Below, in pieces: positions 54,438 to 64,000 of a stretch of DNA of 64,000 bases. The notes under the pieces are model-generated. The model searched no databases. It saw only the letters and a list, made by a program, of their open reading frames with translations, and was not told the DNA's origin. Within the stretch, counting starts at the first letter, position 1, and the number at the start of each line of letters is the position of its first letter. The position numbers and the translations under genes are program-made. Source of the stretch: Panorpa germanica (Eukaryota; Arthropoda; Insecta; Mecoptera; Panorpidae); the NCBI GenBank assembly GCA_963678705.1, contig OY783205.1, positions 4,712,001-4,776,000 of the forward strand, written 5' to 3'.

Positions 54438-54593
54438 CGCAACGAACGTTGGTAACGACAAGTCCACCCATCCAGCTCCACTCAGGCTGTACTCCTTCTG
54501 GCTGCAGCTCATCATGATGCACAGCAACTTCCTGGAGGACACATCCAGATTGTACCAGCAGTTATCGTACATAGTCTCAACCATAAAGTTCAT
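54438..54593 (-). other. Odorant receptor exon 4
   Basis: 156 nt in phase 0, after ATATTCATAG and ending GTTGCG|GTAAGT. It encodes the conserved FMVETMYDNCWYNLD and KLLCIMMSCSQKEYSL to LSLPTFVA. Confidence 0.85.
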
Positions 54594-56609
54594 CTATGAA
54601 TATTAAACAAAGGCCATTTGCTTCTGTTAAGTTGCACTATATTATATAATATCCATTCATGATATAAAGAACTAAAATGTTTTTATTTATGAAGAGGAGT
54701 GAATGCTTGCATGTGAGGAACAAATCGGCTGCCAGCTTACCCTTAAACGTATCCGCTCTCCTAGCCAACAATAGCAAAACATCTGCGCAATGAATGTCCA
54801 GGCCACCAGATATATTTCAGGCGCATTCATACCAACCTAATATATTAAAAAAGAAGCCGGTTATTGAATTTTAATACAAGTACACTTAAAGTATTAAAGT
54901 ATTACTTCCTTCGTAATTTCCTAACATAATTCAAATATTTTACATTAATTTGAAATTTCCTGAGCGAAATATTAGTCCTGCTCATGATGGATAAAAGACA
55001 GTCATAAAAAAGACAAATAAAAATATAAAATTTTTAGTAACGCAGTATTCAAGAATTTCTAAGTGTTCGATTCCCGAACTAGCACTAAATTTTCTAGGTT
55101 TGCTGATGTATAAGTGACATCTATATGTCAATACTGTCAAAACCCACAAATTACTGTACATAATATTTTTGCTTACTTTGCCCTACTCCCTCCCGAACTC
55201 ATTAAACGTTTGAAAATTTAGGTCGAATTTTAGATCAGATGAACGTCACGAAGTTTCTGACTCCTTCCCTTTCTTTGTCATGTTTTGTCATACTTCAGAA
55301 CACTTAATGATTGTATTACATCTATCATGAAAACAACAACTACAGGATTCAATAACAAATGATCCTATCCAGACTTCTTAGCCAATTGTTCCAAGTAGTT
55401 AAACTCGTCACCAAGCTATCTAGGTATGAAATTGTCTTGCAGTCAGTGTAACCCTTACTAGCTTACTACAAGGTAATTAAGTTATATTTTCTACCTGGGT
55501 AAAGAAGAAATGATAAATATATGTATAATACCAATTTCTCTAATTATTTCCATACTAACATACTGTGCACTAGTTTAGAAATATTGATCGAGCGATTTAA
55601 GCAAAGCGCAATGTCTGATGAATCTGTTCTGAACTGTTAAGGTTACCCACCATTTTAATAGCAACAAGCGAAAAGGCAAAAGCTGCAGTGTTGGTACCAA
55701 TGTACATGAATACGATTACAGAAAATGTATCGTTTATGTGATAGACAAACCTGAAATTAAACAAAGAGCTTTTCAATAAATACTAAAAAACACATATTGA
55801 AAAATACAATCTGTTAATGCTTGCAGTTTTTTATATATCTACAAACTTTACCCGCAGCACACTGCACGAGGTACTCACGCATTGATGTAAGTATGAAGAT
55901 AATGAATGTCACTTAAATCTGCGCCATTTTTCTTTTCGCCAAAGACTTCCGCGAAGTGAGAAAACTTTGTCTTCAGAATATCCATCTGCAGACAGGCCTC
56001 TTGATTAAAGAAGTAGAACAACCCATCTAGAGTAGCATATCCGGAAACACAGAAAATTGTAGAAACGATTTGAAATGTATAGGTAATTTTAAAGTATGGC
56101 GTCCCAGTGTCTGGAATTCCGGGAAGTTTTGCTCCTGTAGGCATGTACGATGGTCCTAGTATAAAATGAAATGCTACAAGACCGCATACATCAGTATAAT
56201 AAATTGCACATATTGCAAAAAGTACAACACTCGTTCTTTTTGTAGATTTGTTAACGAGCTGCTCTTCTTCGTCTGTCGAGATGAAGTTGTCACGGAAGAA
56301 CCTCGCTGTTTTGAATAATTTTGTAACATCGGAACGTTTCATATTTAGCATAATAATGGTAATAAAAATTCGTGCAAAGCACAGTAGTACCGCTGTGTTC
56401 CGCGCCACTACGTTGATGTCGCTGTTGTGTTCGGTGAGATAAGTTACGCTGCATCCCACCAGGAGTCCAATAAATGACAATGCAACGATCCTATTCAACT
56501 TGTAAAGCCAGACATTGAGGAATTCTTTCTTCAACAAGCACCCGCCAGCTTTGCCTATGTTATGTATAAACGACTCAATGTCGTTAAAGTCTGCTTTCGG
56601 CGGAAACAT
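54438..56609 (-). CDS. Odorant receptor (7tm_6), four exons, terminal exon not found
   Basis: A ligand-gated olfactory channel subunit of sensory-neuron membranes, working with the co-receptor Orco. Exons: 56609-55879, 55750-55651, 54836-54741, 54593-54438 (731+100+96+156 nt, 361 residues). Donors GTGAGT, GTGGGT, GTAAGC and GTAAGT and their acceptors keep the frame throughout. Hydrophobic segments include SFIGLLVGCSVTYL, NTAVLLCFARIFITIIML, VVLFAICAIYYTDVCGLVAF, TFQIVSTIFCVSGYATLDGL, VIVFMYIGTNTAAFAFSLVA and YLVAWTFIAQMFCYCWLG. Family landmarks are ACLQMDILKTKFSHFAE, ETMYDNCWYNLD and the GWVDLSLPTFVA run near the end. Exon 4 ends at a good donor in phase 0, so one more exon with the last membrane segment (about 15-30 residues) should follow to the left. 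It may be far away, displaced by insertions, or lost. Confidence 0.88.
54741..54836 (-). other. Odorant receptor exon 3
   Basis: 96 nt in phase 0, after ATATATTAG and ending TTTAAGG|GTAAGC. It encodes VGMNAPEIYLVAWTFIAQMF and CYCWLGERIRLR. Confidence 0.8.
55025..55150 (+). mobile_element. Possible third SINE remnant in the receptor's second intron
   Basis: GTGTTCGATTCCCGAACTAG (about 55066) is a B-box-like element, followed by AATTTTCTAGGTTTGCTGATG, which parallels TATTTTCTGGGTTTGGTTA of the SINE at 29757. Short and diverged. Confidence 0.5.
55651..55750 (-). other. Odorant receptor exon 2
   Basis: 100 nt, starts GTTTGTCTATCAC after TTAATTTCAG and ends AAAATG|GTGGGT. It encodes FVYHINDTFSVIVFMYIGTN and the rest of the fifth hydrophobic segment. 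Confidence 0.8.
55879..56609 (-). other. Odorant receptor exon 1
   Basis: ATG at 56609; ends AATGC|GTGAGT. 731 nt encoding four hydrophobic segments and the cytosolic loop with LQMDILKTKFSHF. Confidence 0.88.
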
Positions 56610-56639
56610 GTTTCAACAAGTGTTTTCGTACGAATACTG

Positions 56640-57241
56640 AAATTTTTCATAATATTTTTCTCCTGAGGTAAAGAACTGAATTACTGTTAACGTATTATTA
56701 AATATATTATGAATTATTAAATCAAAAATAATTCCCGGGCAGTGCCGAACTAGGTTTCTAAGATTTTATACCCTACATACTAAACAGTATAATTGAGAAT
56801 GTTTTTGAAATATTTCAATTTCTCAAGGTTTTTGACCATATTGTCTAGTTTTTGCGGAGATTATTAGGAATCCTGTTACAATTTTTTAACAAATTAAGAA
56901 GGAAAAATTCGGAAAGCAAAGGCAGCATCGATCCTGAAAGCGGCGCTGGCCACTTGGGTCAAGTTCTTACCACTGTATATCAAGAAATTGTATATCCGCT
57001 ACTAATATATATATAGCGGATGGAACGCAGCATAATAATAATTGAGAACTCCATAGGATTGCCAATAATATCCACGTGCCGCCAATCTTATTTCACTCTT
57101 TCAATTGATAACAACTGAATTGCCGGATTATCCAATAGACAAAACAATCACCTAAGGCACGTTCTTTAAGTCCTGGGCGTTCGTAACGAGTGTACGGTAT
57201 ACAGCATTCGAGCGATGACCAGTTCCGTATTAACCATGATG
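56640..57241. other. Upstream flank of the receptor; possible RT scrap
   Basis: No gene called. At 56890-57035, KIRKAKAASILKAALATWV and later SGWNAA on the plus strand vaguely resemble the C-terminal part of LINE reverse transcriptase (KAKAA...W...; VWNAA), but the similarity is too weak to name. Confidence 0.3.
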
Positions 57242-57625
57242 CTTAGGCCGTCTGCACACGAGTCGACTGATTGCAAACTAGTTCAGTCGTGTTTAATGAC
57301 TCTGTAGAATTTTAACAATAGCATAATAAGGGATTTTATTGTGTCGAATTTGTTTGTATGTATGTATCTAAATACTTTTGAATAGTATTTGCGCACATCT
57401 CTGCTCATGATGTCACCATCAAAAGCATGCAACCAAGCATTCCTGTGACCGAGAAACATAGTCCCTCAAAACGTGCTCAAAACCAGTTTAGTTTCGTTCG
57501 TGCCGTGTGTTTTCTCTCGTATACCCTTTCGTTCTCTCACTAACAATACAGTTCCATTTTCATTCGGTTCGGGCAGATTCGGTGCTATGGTTTGCAATCA
57601 GTCGCCTCATGTGCGGATGACCTTA
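57242..57625. mobile_element. CCGCACATGAG MITE family, full-length copy
   Basis: The ends CTTAGGCCGTCTGCACACGA and GTCGCCTCATGTGCGGATGA (to CTTAG at 57625) form a roughly 37-bp imperfect inverted repeat running into GACTGATTGCAAAC. The interior shares the (ACAT)n-ACAAATTCGACA and TTCGTTCTCTCACTAACAA tracts with 28795-29025 and 45905-46275. Confidence 0.8.
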
Positions 57626-58375
57626 GTGTACAGTGCAATAGGTCAATCGATTTAAAATAGCTCAGAAAGTATAACTAGATACAACATATTTCGTTGCAAA
57701 TGAAGGTATGACTAGATACAATTGAGTTTGATGAAAACCACTTATGACTAATTAAAGATTTGGCGTGTCATTTTTGCTTATTTCAATTTTCTTGAGCCAG
57801 GCCTCAATGTTGCATATCGCTGCAGCAAAGTGCATTCATTAGTTGAATAGGTAACATCTAAGTCATCTTAATACTCAATCTTATGACTATGGAAAAAACA
57901 CCAAATATAAGAAATACAACTAGGAACAAATAAGCTGTTATAGGTGTAAAGTAACGATAGAATTTCATGGTATTTTGTTTCCGCAATTATTTGATGTATT
58001 TGTTGTTAACATTAAGGGCTAGACTAGTAAGACTACTAGCTAGAAATTCGTGCTCAAAATAATCTTAATAAATTTTCTACCTTTCAGCAGCTTCACTTGT
58101 AAAGCTGGTGCCATTTACTAAATTATTAGCGCTAATATTTGTAAGTGGCTTCCCTATAAAGAATCATTCCTATTTTCTGAAATATGCGTTATCGTTACTG
58201 CACAACTTTTAAACTTATTTTTAGCTTTAATTGTAGCTTTATACGCATGTAAACTGCAAGCCTTCTAAATTACTGAAATTAGTCCACCTATCTCGAAACT
58301 AGGGTTTGACGGTTTTTAAACTCTGTATTAACAAACTGGGTTTTAAATTAAGAAAACCGGTTTACAGAATTCATA
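57626..58375. other. Gene-free spacer
   Basis: Nothing supported. Near 58300-58350 an AAACTGGGTTTTAAATTAAG / AAAACCGGTTTA stretch echoes AAACCGGTTTGTTTATAAAT at 58704 and may be ends of the hAT relic. Confidence 0.35.
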
Positions 58376-58379
58376 TTAC

Positions 58380-58600
58380 ATATTAAACTTACGAAACTTG
58401 CAAATCCAAAAACACTGAAAGCTGAATTTTCATTATTTGATGCAACGAATAAAAGAACAAATAATTTAGATTTGTTATTTGATGCCCTGAAAACTTTAAA
58501 ACCAAGCTCAGTAGCTGGTGAACTACGTGAGTATTTTCAATTTCAGGCAATATTGTGTCCAAAATAAGAACAAGACTTAATCATTTTTTTATATTTTGAC
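58380..58600 (+). pseudogene. hAT transposase C-terminal fragment
   Basis: The plus strand reads KLTKLANPKTLKAEFSLFDA, TNKRTNNLDLLFDALKTLKP and SSVAGE. After a frame change it reads VFSISGNIVSKIRTRLNHF. This is the hAT C-terminal dimerisation region, in which KRTxNLxxLxxALxTIKPTS is followed by ERxFSxxGxxxTKxRxRL. Only about 70 residues survive, with one stop or frameshift where the conserved ERAFS should be. Confidence 0.75.
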
Positions 58601-59200
58601 TTTGACATTATTATTGATTTCGTTTTTGTTATTTTATATAAATGAAATACAATATTTATCCTTATTGTATTTTTTTTTTTTTGACAAAAATTTGAAAACC
58701 GGCCAAACCGGTTTGTTTATAAATCTGGTTTTTCAAAAAGTAGGCTTTTGTATAAACCCTATTCAATACTATCTTGAACTATATTGTCTAATGACACTAC
58801 TACAATAATCTTAGGAGACTTAACAGAAGACAGTTATATAAAACACGATTATTATATTCGTATGCATTCAAAGTAATGATTATTCAGATTATCTATGTTT
58901 AAGTTAATAAACAAATTGAACAATATTTGAATAATCTGAATTGTTTTACTTCTGATATGTTTGGTAAAAACTGTCATGTTAAAGTCTTTCCGCAATAGAC
59001 TTGTGAACCATGACTTCATTTCTATATTACGATGGTTGCGAAAAAGGAAATATAATCTCGATCACTTACTTCTTCAGAGCTAAAACATGTTGCAAATGTA
59101 CATACATAAAAATTCGAAAATTGAAAAGTGACAACTAAAGAAAGAGCTCAAAGTAGATGAGTAGGGCTGGTTCTGGCTTAAATTTGAAATTGAGTTGGAA
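58601..59200. other. Gene-free spacer with short hairpins
   Basis: ATTATTCAGATTAT (58876) and AATAATCTGAAT (58930) form a loose inverted repeat. No gene. Confidence 0.4.
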
Positions 59201-59515
59201 ATTATTGGTGGTGGGGATGCATTTAGGTCACGATATGCAGAGGGGGCGTGGCTAGACTTGGAAGAATGTAAAAGGGGGTAAGGGTGGGGTGGGGAGTGAG
59301 GTGGCGTGGCTAGACAATGTTGGGGTAATAGTGGGGTAATATGAAAGAGTGAGATAGCGATATTAATTATTACGTGTGTAATAATTAATATCTAATGGTA
59401 AAGAGTGAGATACCGATATTAATTCTTATGTTTGATTTGTTATTGGTTATAAGATTATGACAGTGTTAAATTATTTATAACAGTGTATTTATAACGCATT
59501 CCTTCGAATTCACCG
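59201..59515. other. GC-richer repeat-bearing region left of the Polinton polymerase
   Basis: GGGCGTGGCTAGACTTGG (59247) and GGTGGCGTGGCTAGACAATG (59300) repeat one another. GAGTGAGATAGCGATATTAAT (59347) and GAGTGAGATACCGATATTAAT (59406) form another direct repeat. It could be the terminal region of the element, but no inverted partner is in the window. Confidence 0.4.
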
Positions 59516-59800
59516 GAAATTTGAAGCACACGTGTTAGCAGGCGTCAGCACTTATCATGAGAACTTCATATATAAATCATTCTTATGGGAACGTGTTGAA
59601 TACAAGCGAATATTTTCCAAACGTAGACAAATTTTTTGTTATACATTAGTTCGAATGTAACTTGAATGTAACTTGAAGCACACGTGTTAGCTGGCGTCAG
59701 CACATCTTATCATGAGAACTTCGTATATAAATCATTCTTATGGGAACGTGTTGAATACAAGCGAATATTTTCCAAACGTAGACAAATTTTTTTGTATATA
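59516..59800 (+). repeat. Tandem duplication, about 125 bp with 152-bp spacing
   Basis: TTGAAGCACACGTGTTAGCAGGCGTCAGCA... at 59521 and again at 59673 (GCTGG for GCAGG), each continuing through TCATTCTTATGGGAACGTG to CCAAACGTAGACAAATTTTT. Near identical, so recent. Confidence 0.9.
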
Positions 59801-59802
59801 AA

Positions 59803-59899
59803 TTATTCTTATGCAATAGTGAAGTTATTAAAATATTAGACTCGGACGATGAAACTGTACAAGTGTTAGACTCTGATGACGAAATTGTAAAAGTATAAC
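59803..59899 (+). CDS. Possible ORF end with twin LDSDDE motifs
   Basis: An open frame ending at TAA 59897-59899 encodes SEVIKILDSDDETVQVLDSD and DEIVKV. Two consecutive hydrophobic-then-acidic modules (VIKILDSDDE, VQVLDSDDE) look like SUMO-interaction motifs. There is no ATG upstream before a stop, so this could be a 3' exon, a truncated gene or chance. Confidence 0.25.
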
Positions 59900-60005
59900 A
59901 TAGTGATTAATGCATATTTTTTATGTAAAACTATATAAATAAATGAACTTTTAAAAACAATTGTGATTTATATTTTGATTTTCAAACTGAAATATATAAT
60001 TTACA

Positions 60006-62006
60006 ATGGATAACGGTTGTAAGATTATTAAGCATATGAGAACAATTATTGAACATTTGAATAGTTCAAATTATTCAAGTATTCAGTGGAAAAAGTGGTC
60101 TGATTATAATAAAATAAATATAAAGTTGTTAAATAAGTTATTAAAAAATAATAAAAATACCTATTCAATTGAATATAAGCGAAGCATTGAAAGCAATATA
60201 AGTGTCTTAAAATATTTTCAAACATTGTTAGAAAATAAACAAAAAGTTGGAGGAGGAACTATAAATAGTTTAAAACTGAATAACGGTTGTAAGATTATTA
60301 AGCATATGAGAACAATTATTGAACATTTGAATAGTTCAAATTATTCAAGTATTCAGTGGAAAAAGTGGTCTGATTATAATAAAATAAATATAAAGTTGTT
60401 AAATAAGTTATTAAAAAATAATAAAAATACCTATTCAATTGGATATAAGCGAAGCATTGAAAGCAATATAAGTGTCTTAAAATATTTTCAAACATTGTTA
60501 GAAAATAAACAAAAAGTTGGAGGAGGAACTATAAATAGTTTAAAACGTAGTAATCGAATTAAATGGCAGGAAATAAATTCATCATTTAAAGGACGTGTTA
60601 GAACAGGAGTGTTAATTAATTTAAGTCACATTGATCCATTACAATTTTTGAACGATGCATTTTATATGTTTGCATCTAGAATTAAAAATGCTTTAAAAAA
60701 ATATAGTGCTTTAAAAGTTAACGTAATATTTTGTGGTGAATTTGTTTTACCATCAGCTAAAGAAGAAGAACATATATTTGAATACAAATATTTTAATACT
60801 AAAAATAATGAAATTTTTGTATCAACAGATTTAAAACATTGGTATAAGGAAAATGTTATTGATGTTGTATTAAAAGATTTAGAAACTTTTCAAGAAAATC
60901 AAAGTGGATGGGCTCTATATAAAATAGTGAATATGATAGTAAATATAAATCAATTTGTTCCATTTTATTGTTCATCATTTATTGACTTACCAGTTGAAAT
61001 AAAACGAAAAAAGGCTGTAATAAATGTTCAGAATAAGGATGATAAATGTTTTGTATGGGCAGTATTATCAGCGCTTTATCCAGCAAAATATAATGCTGAA
61101 AAAGTATCGTCTTATAAGAGATATGTAAATTGTCTTAATTTAAATGGTATTAAATTTCCAATGACGTTATCACAAATTTCAAAATTTGAAAAACTAAATA
61201 ATATAACAATAAATGTGTATATTTTAAAAAAGAACAAGAAAACATTTGTTACTATTCCTGTATATGTAAGTAAAATATATGAAAGTAAACATATACATTT
61301 ATTAATGATTCAAAGTGATTATGAAGTAGAAGATGAAGAAGAAGAAGAAGAAGAAGAAGAAGAAGAAGATGTTGTTGAAAGTAATAATGAGGAATGTGAC
61401 AATAAAATAAAATTTCATTTTTGTTGGATAAAGAATTTATCAAGACTTGTTAGTAATCAACTTTCAAAAACAAATTGTAAGAAATTTATATGTGATCGAT
61501 GTTTACATTTCTTTAGATATGAGTACAAGTTTAAGGAACATTTACAAGACTGTGTTGGATTAGGACTGAGACCAGTTAAACCGATAATGCCAGATGAAAA
61601 TTCTAATATACTTGAGTTTAAAAACTTTAAGAGAAAAATTAGAAATGCATGTGTTATTTATGCAGACTTTGAAAGTATATTGGATAGTAATGTGACAAAT
61701 ATTGAAACCAAGGGGGTATATCAAACACATATTGCACATAGCGTTGGATATTATGTAAAATATTCATATGATGACTCTAAATCTTATTATAATAGTTATC
61801 GTGGTGAAGATTGCGTTCAGTGGTTTGTAAATGAATTAAAAGAGATTGCTTATAATGTTGAGGATATAATAAAAAATGTATTACCAATGAAAACATTGAC
61901 GGCTCAACAAAAGATTGAATATTTAAATGCAATAAATTGTCATATATGTAAAACCGTTGCAACAAGACCGTGTTCGAGATCATTGTCATTTAACAGGAAA
62001 TTATAG
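60006..62006 (+). CDS. Polinton/Maverick-type DNA polymerase B, N-terminal part
   Basis: Protein-primed family B DNA polymerase, N-terminal 666 codons. Residues about 2-91 and 92-181 are an in-frame duplication of the same 90 residues (270 bp). A region typical of insect Polinton polymerases follows ([55 protein letters not shown]), then an acidic run of Asp/Glu (about 445-459) encoded by (GAA)n. Next come a CDRCLHFF...C zinc-binding segment and the exonuclease box VIYADFES (Exo I). The frame is lost at about 61950, in a run of A after CHICK, and ends at 62006. The rest continues in another register. It lies in an unusually AT-rich coding context. Related polymerases also occur in adintovirus-like viruses, so the label Polinton is by similarity. 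Confidence 0.85.
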   Translation: MDNGCKIIKHMRTIIEHLNSSNYSSIQWKKWSDYNKINIKLLNKLLKNNKNTYSIEYKRSIESNISVLKYFQTLLENKQKVGGGTINSLKLNNGCKIIKHMRTIIEHLNSSNYSSIQWKKWSDYNKINIKLLNKLLKNNKNTYSIGYKRSIESNISVLKYFQTLLENKQKVGGGTINSLKRSNRIKWQEINSSFKGRVRTGVLINLSHIDPLQFLNDAFYMFASRIKNALKKYSALKVNVIFCGEFVLPSAKEEEHIFEYKYFNTKNNEIFVSTDLKHWYKENVIDVVLKDLETFQENQSGWALYKIVNMIVNINQFVPFYCSSFIDLPVEIKRKKAVINVQNKDDKCFVWAVLSALYPAKYNAEKVSSYKRYVNCLNLNGIKFPMTLSQISKFEKLNNITINVYILKKNKKTFVTIPVYVSKIYESKHIHLLMIQSDYEVEDEEEEEEEEEEEDVVESNNEECDNKIKFHFCWIKNLSRLVSNQLSKTNCKKFICDRCLHFFRYEYKFKEHLQDCVGLGLRPVKPIMPDENSNILEFKNFKRKIRNACVIYADFESILDSNVTNIETKGVYQTHIAHSVGYYVKYSYDDSKSYYNSYRGEDCVQWFVNELKEIAYNVEDIIKNVLPMKTLTAQQKIEYLNAINCHICKTVATRPCSRSLSFNRKL

Positions 62007-64000
62007 AGGACCAGCTCATAATGAATGTAATTTTAATTATAATGAAAGTTATGTGATTCCAATAATTTTTCACAATTTATCATCTTATGATGCACATTTT
62101 ATAATAATTGATTTAGCTACCGGAATAAGTGGAAGAACCTCTGTGCTACCAATTAATAAAGAAAAATATATTTCATTTACGAAATATGTGTATGGAACTA
62201 ATATTTCATTAAGATTTATTGATTCATATCGATTTATGGCTAGTTCTTTAAGTAATTTAGCATCTTATTTACCAAATAATAAACTAAAAAATTTAAAATC
62301 AGAATTTAACAATTTAAGCAATAAAGAATTTACTTTGTTAAGTAAAAAAGGTGTATTTCCTTATGATTATATAAATTCCTGGGAAAAGTTAAATGAGACA
62401 GCTTTACCACCTCAGGATAATTTTTTTAATTTATTAAATGATAGTAACTTATCAGATACAGATTACAAACATGCACAAGACATATGGAATACATTTCATA
62501 TTAAAACACTTGGTGAATATTCAGATTTGTACTTAAAAACCGATGTGTTATTACTTTGTGACATATTTGAAAATTTTCGAGATAATTGTTTAGAGACGTA
62601 TAAATTAGATCCAGTGCATTATGTTTCTGCCCCAGGCTTAGCATGGGATTCTATGTTAAAAATTACAAAAATTAAACTTGAATTGTTTACTGATATAAAT
62701 ATGTGGCTATTTATAGAGAAGGGTATCAGAGGTGGTATAAGTCAATGTTCAAACAGATATGCAGAGGCCAATAACAAATACATGAATGAAAAGTATAAAC
62801 CTGAATTACCTTCTAAATATCTAATGTATTTCGATGTTAATAACTTATACGGTCATGCAATGTCTCAATTCCTACCATATGGAAATTTTAAATGGTTAAA
62901 CAACCAGGAAATATTGGAAATAAGTAATACTATATGCAATTTGTCAGAAACTAGCAATACTGGTTACATTTTAGAAGTAGATTTAACTTATCCTCAAAGT
63001 TTACATAATCTCCATAAAGATTTACCGCTTTGTCCTGAGCATTGTATTGCACCAGGAAGTAAACATAAAAAACTTTTAACTACTTTATATGATAAGGAGA
63101 AATATATAATTCATTATAGTAATTTAAAGCAATGTATACATTTAGGAATGCAAGTATCAAAAATACATCGAGTTTTAAAATTTAGTCAATCACCGTGGCT
63201 AAAAAACTATATCGATTTAAATACAGAAAAAAGAAAAATGGCTACCAATGATTTTGAAAAAAACTTGTATAAATTAATGAATAATAGTGTATTTGGTAAG
63301 ACAATGGAAAATGTTAGAAAACATCGTGATATAAAATTAAAAACAAAATGGGGTGGTCGTTATGGAGTAAAAAGTTTAATAGCACGACCTAATTTTCATA
63401 GCCGAACAATTTTTAATAAAAATGTTGTGGCTATTGAACTTTTAAAACCTAATATTACATTTAATAAACCTATATATGTTGGCTTTTCAATATTAGATTT
63501 ATCTAAAACAGTAATGTATGATTTTCATTATAATTATATGCAAAAAGAATTTTTTAATAATAATTTAAAGTTATTATATATTGATACTGACTCGTTAATA
63601 TATGAAATTATCACATCAGATATTTATGAAACTATAAAACGCGATATAAGTAAGTTTGATACAAGTGATTATAAAGAAAACAATCAATATAATATTCCCC
63701 GTGTAAATAAAAAGGTATTAGGTTTAATGAAGGATGAAAATAACGGTAAAATTATGACTCACTTTATAGGACTAAGATCAAAAATGTATACAATAAAAGT
63801 TAATAATAATGATATTATAAAAAAAATAAAAGGAGTAAAGACAAGTGTAGTAAAAAACCATATTTCTTTTGAAGATTATGAAAATTGTTTAAGAACTTTA
63901 AATGAAAAAAAATGTACTCAAAGAGGAATAGTTTCAAAATTGCATAATGTGTACTCTATTAAGCAAACAAAAATTGCTTTAAGTCCTTTTGATGATAAAC
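61951..64000 (+). CDS. Polinton-type DNA polymerase B, C-terminal part (open at window edge)
   Basis: After the shift the frame is open for about 2.05 kb to the end of the window without a stop. In order: [19 protein letters not shown] (zinc/HNH-like Cys-His cluster), [15 protein letters not shown] (Exo II), [16 protein letters not shown] (Exo III region), [10 protein letters not shown], the polymerase motif [14 protein letters not shown] (about 62828), motif [17 protein letters not shown] (about 63265), and motif [11 protein letters not shown] (about 63577). All catalytic aspartates are present, so apart from the single frameshift the enzyme looks intact. No termini, capsid, integrase or ATPase genes of a Polinton are visible, since the element extends to the right. 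Confidence 0.88.

Noticed and set aside
56890..57050. LINE reverse transcriptase fragment
   Set aside because: KAKAA...W and WNAA resemblance is suggestive, but too short and broken to call.
57473..57655. Plus-strand frame within a MITE
   Set aside because: Lies inside the CCGCACATGAG MITE; the same sequence in other copies is not open.
61252..61443. Leu-rich minus-strand frame
   Set aside because: Antisense of the Glu run in the Polinton polymerase.

Overview
The window is AT-rich nuclear DNA from an insect. The evidence is a 7tm_6 odorant receptor gene (a family known from insects), a juvenile-hormone-acid-methyltransferase-like gene with spliced exons, and a typical insect set of mobile elements (BEL/Pao and Ty3-like LTR elements, LINEs, tRNA-derived SINEs, Helitron, Tc1/mariner, hAT, TTAA-flanked MITEs, Polinton polymerase). 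I cannot name the species or order. Nothing bacterial is present (no operons, CRISPR or ribosome binding sites).

Layout. 1-3327: minus-strand Ty3/mdg4-like element with gag-protease, a deleted pol and a right-hand LTR. 4195-18009: the most unusual locus, a 213-bp (71-codon) repeat present about 64 times, arranged mostly as A/B dimers of 426 bp. The minus-strand frame continues into a unique acidic tail and begins at a likely splice acceptor, but about 15 stops or frameshifts break it. 18010-23505: gene-free DNA with an old dispersed repeat family and a nested solo LTR. 23506-26553: Helitron with both termini, internally deleted. 26554-30400: MITEs and a SINE. 30401-35402: three-exon methyltransferase gene whose 4-kb first intron holds two Tc1/mariner relics, a MITE nested in one of them, and a SINE. 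36211-38170: a MITE and LINE debris. 38690-42905: a zinc-finger gene relic split exactly by a BEL/Pao element (TSD CATGT). 44390-47023: a solo LTR in a TA microsatellite, a MITE, and a second copy of the zinc-finger first exon. 48240-52287: LINE fragments and an unrecognised possible exon. 52662-53570: a third TTAA-flanked MITE. 54438-56609: odorant receptor, last exon not found. 57242-58600: a MITE and a hAT transposase tail. 59516-64000: a Polinton/Maverick-type protein-primed DNA polymerase B with an in-frame 270-bp duplication and one frameshift, running off the right edge.

Only the methyltransferase and the odorant receptor look like potentially working host genes. Both are on the minus strand, with intron phases that fit across every junction I could place. 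The zinc-finger gene is dead and the repeat gene is at best badly damaged. The rest is transposon sequence in many states of decay, often nested. No genes here act together as an operon or pathway.
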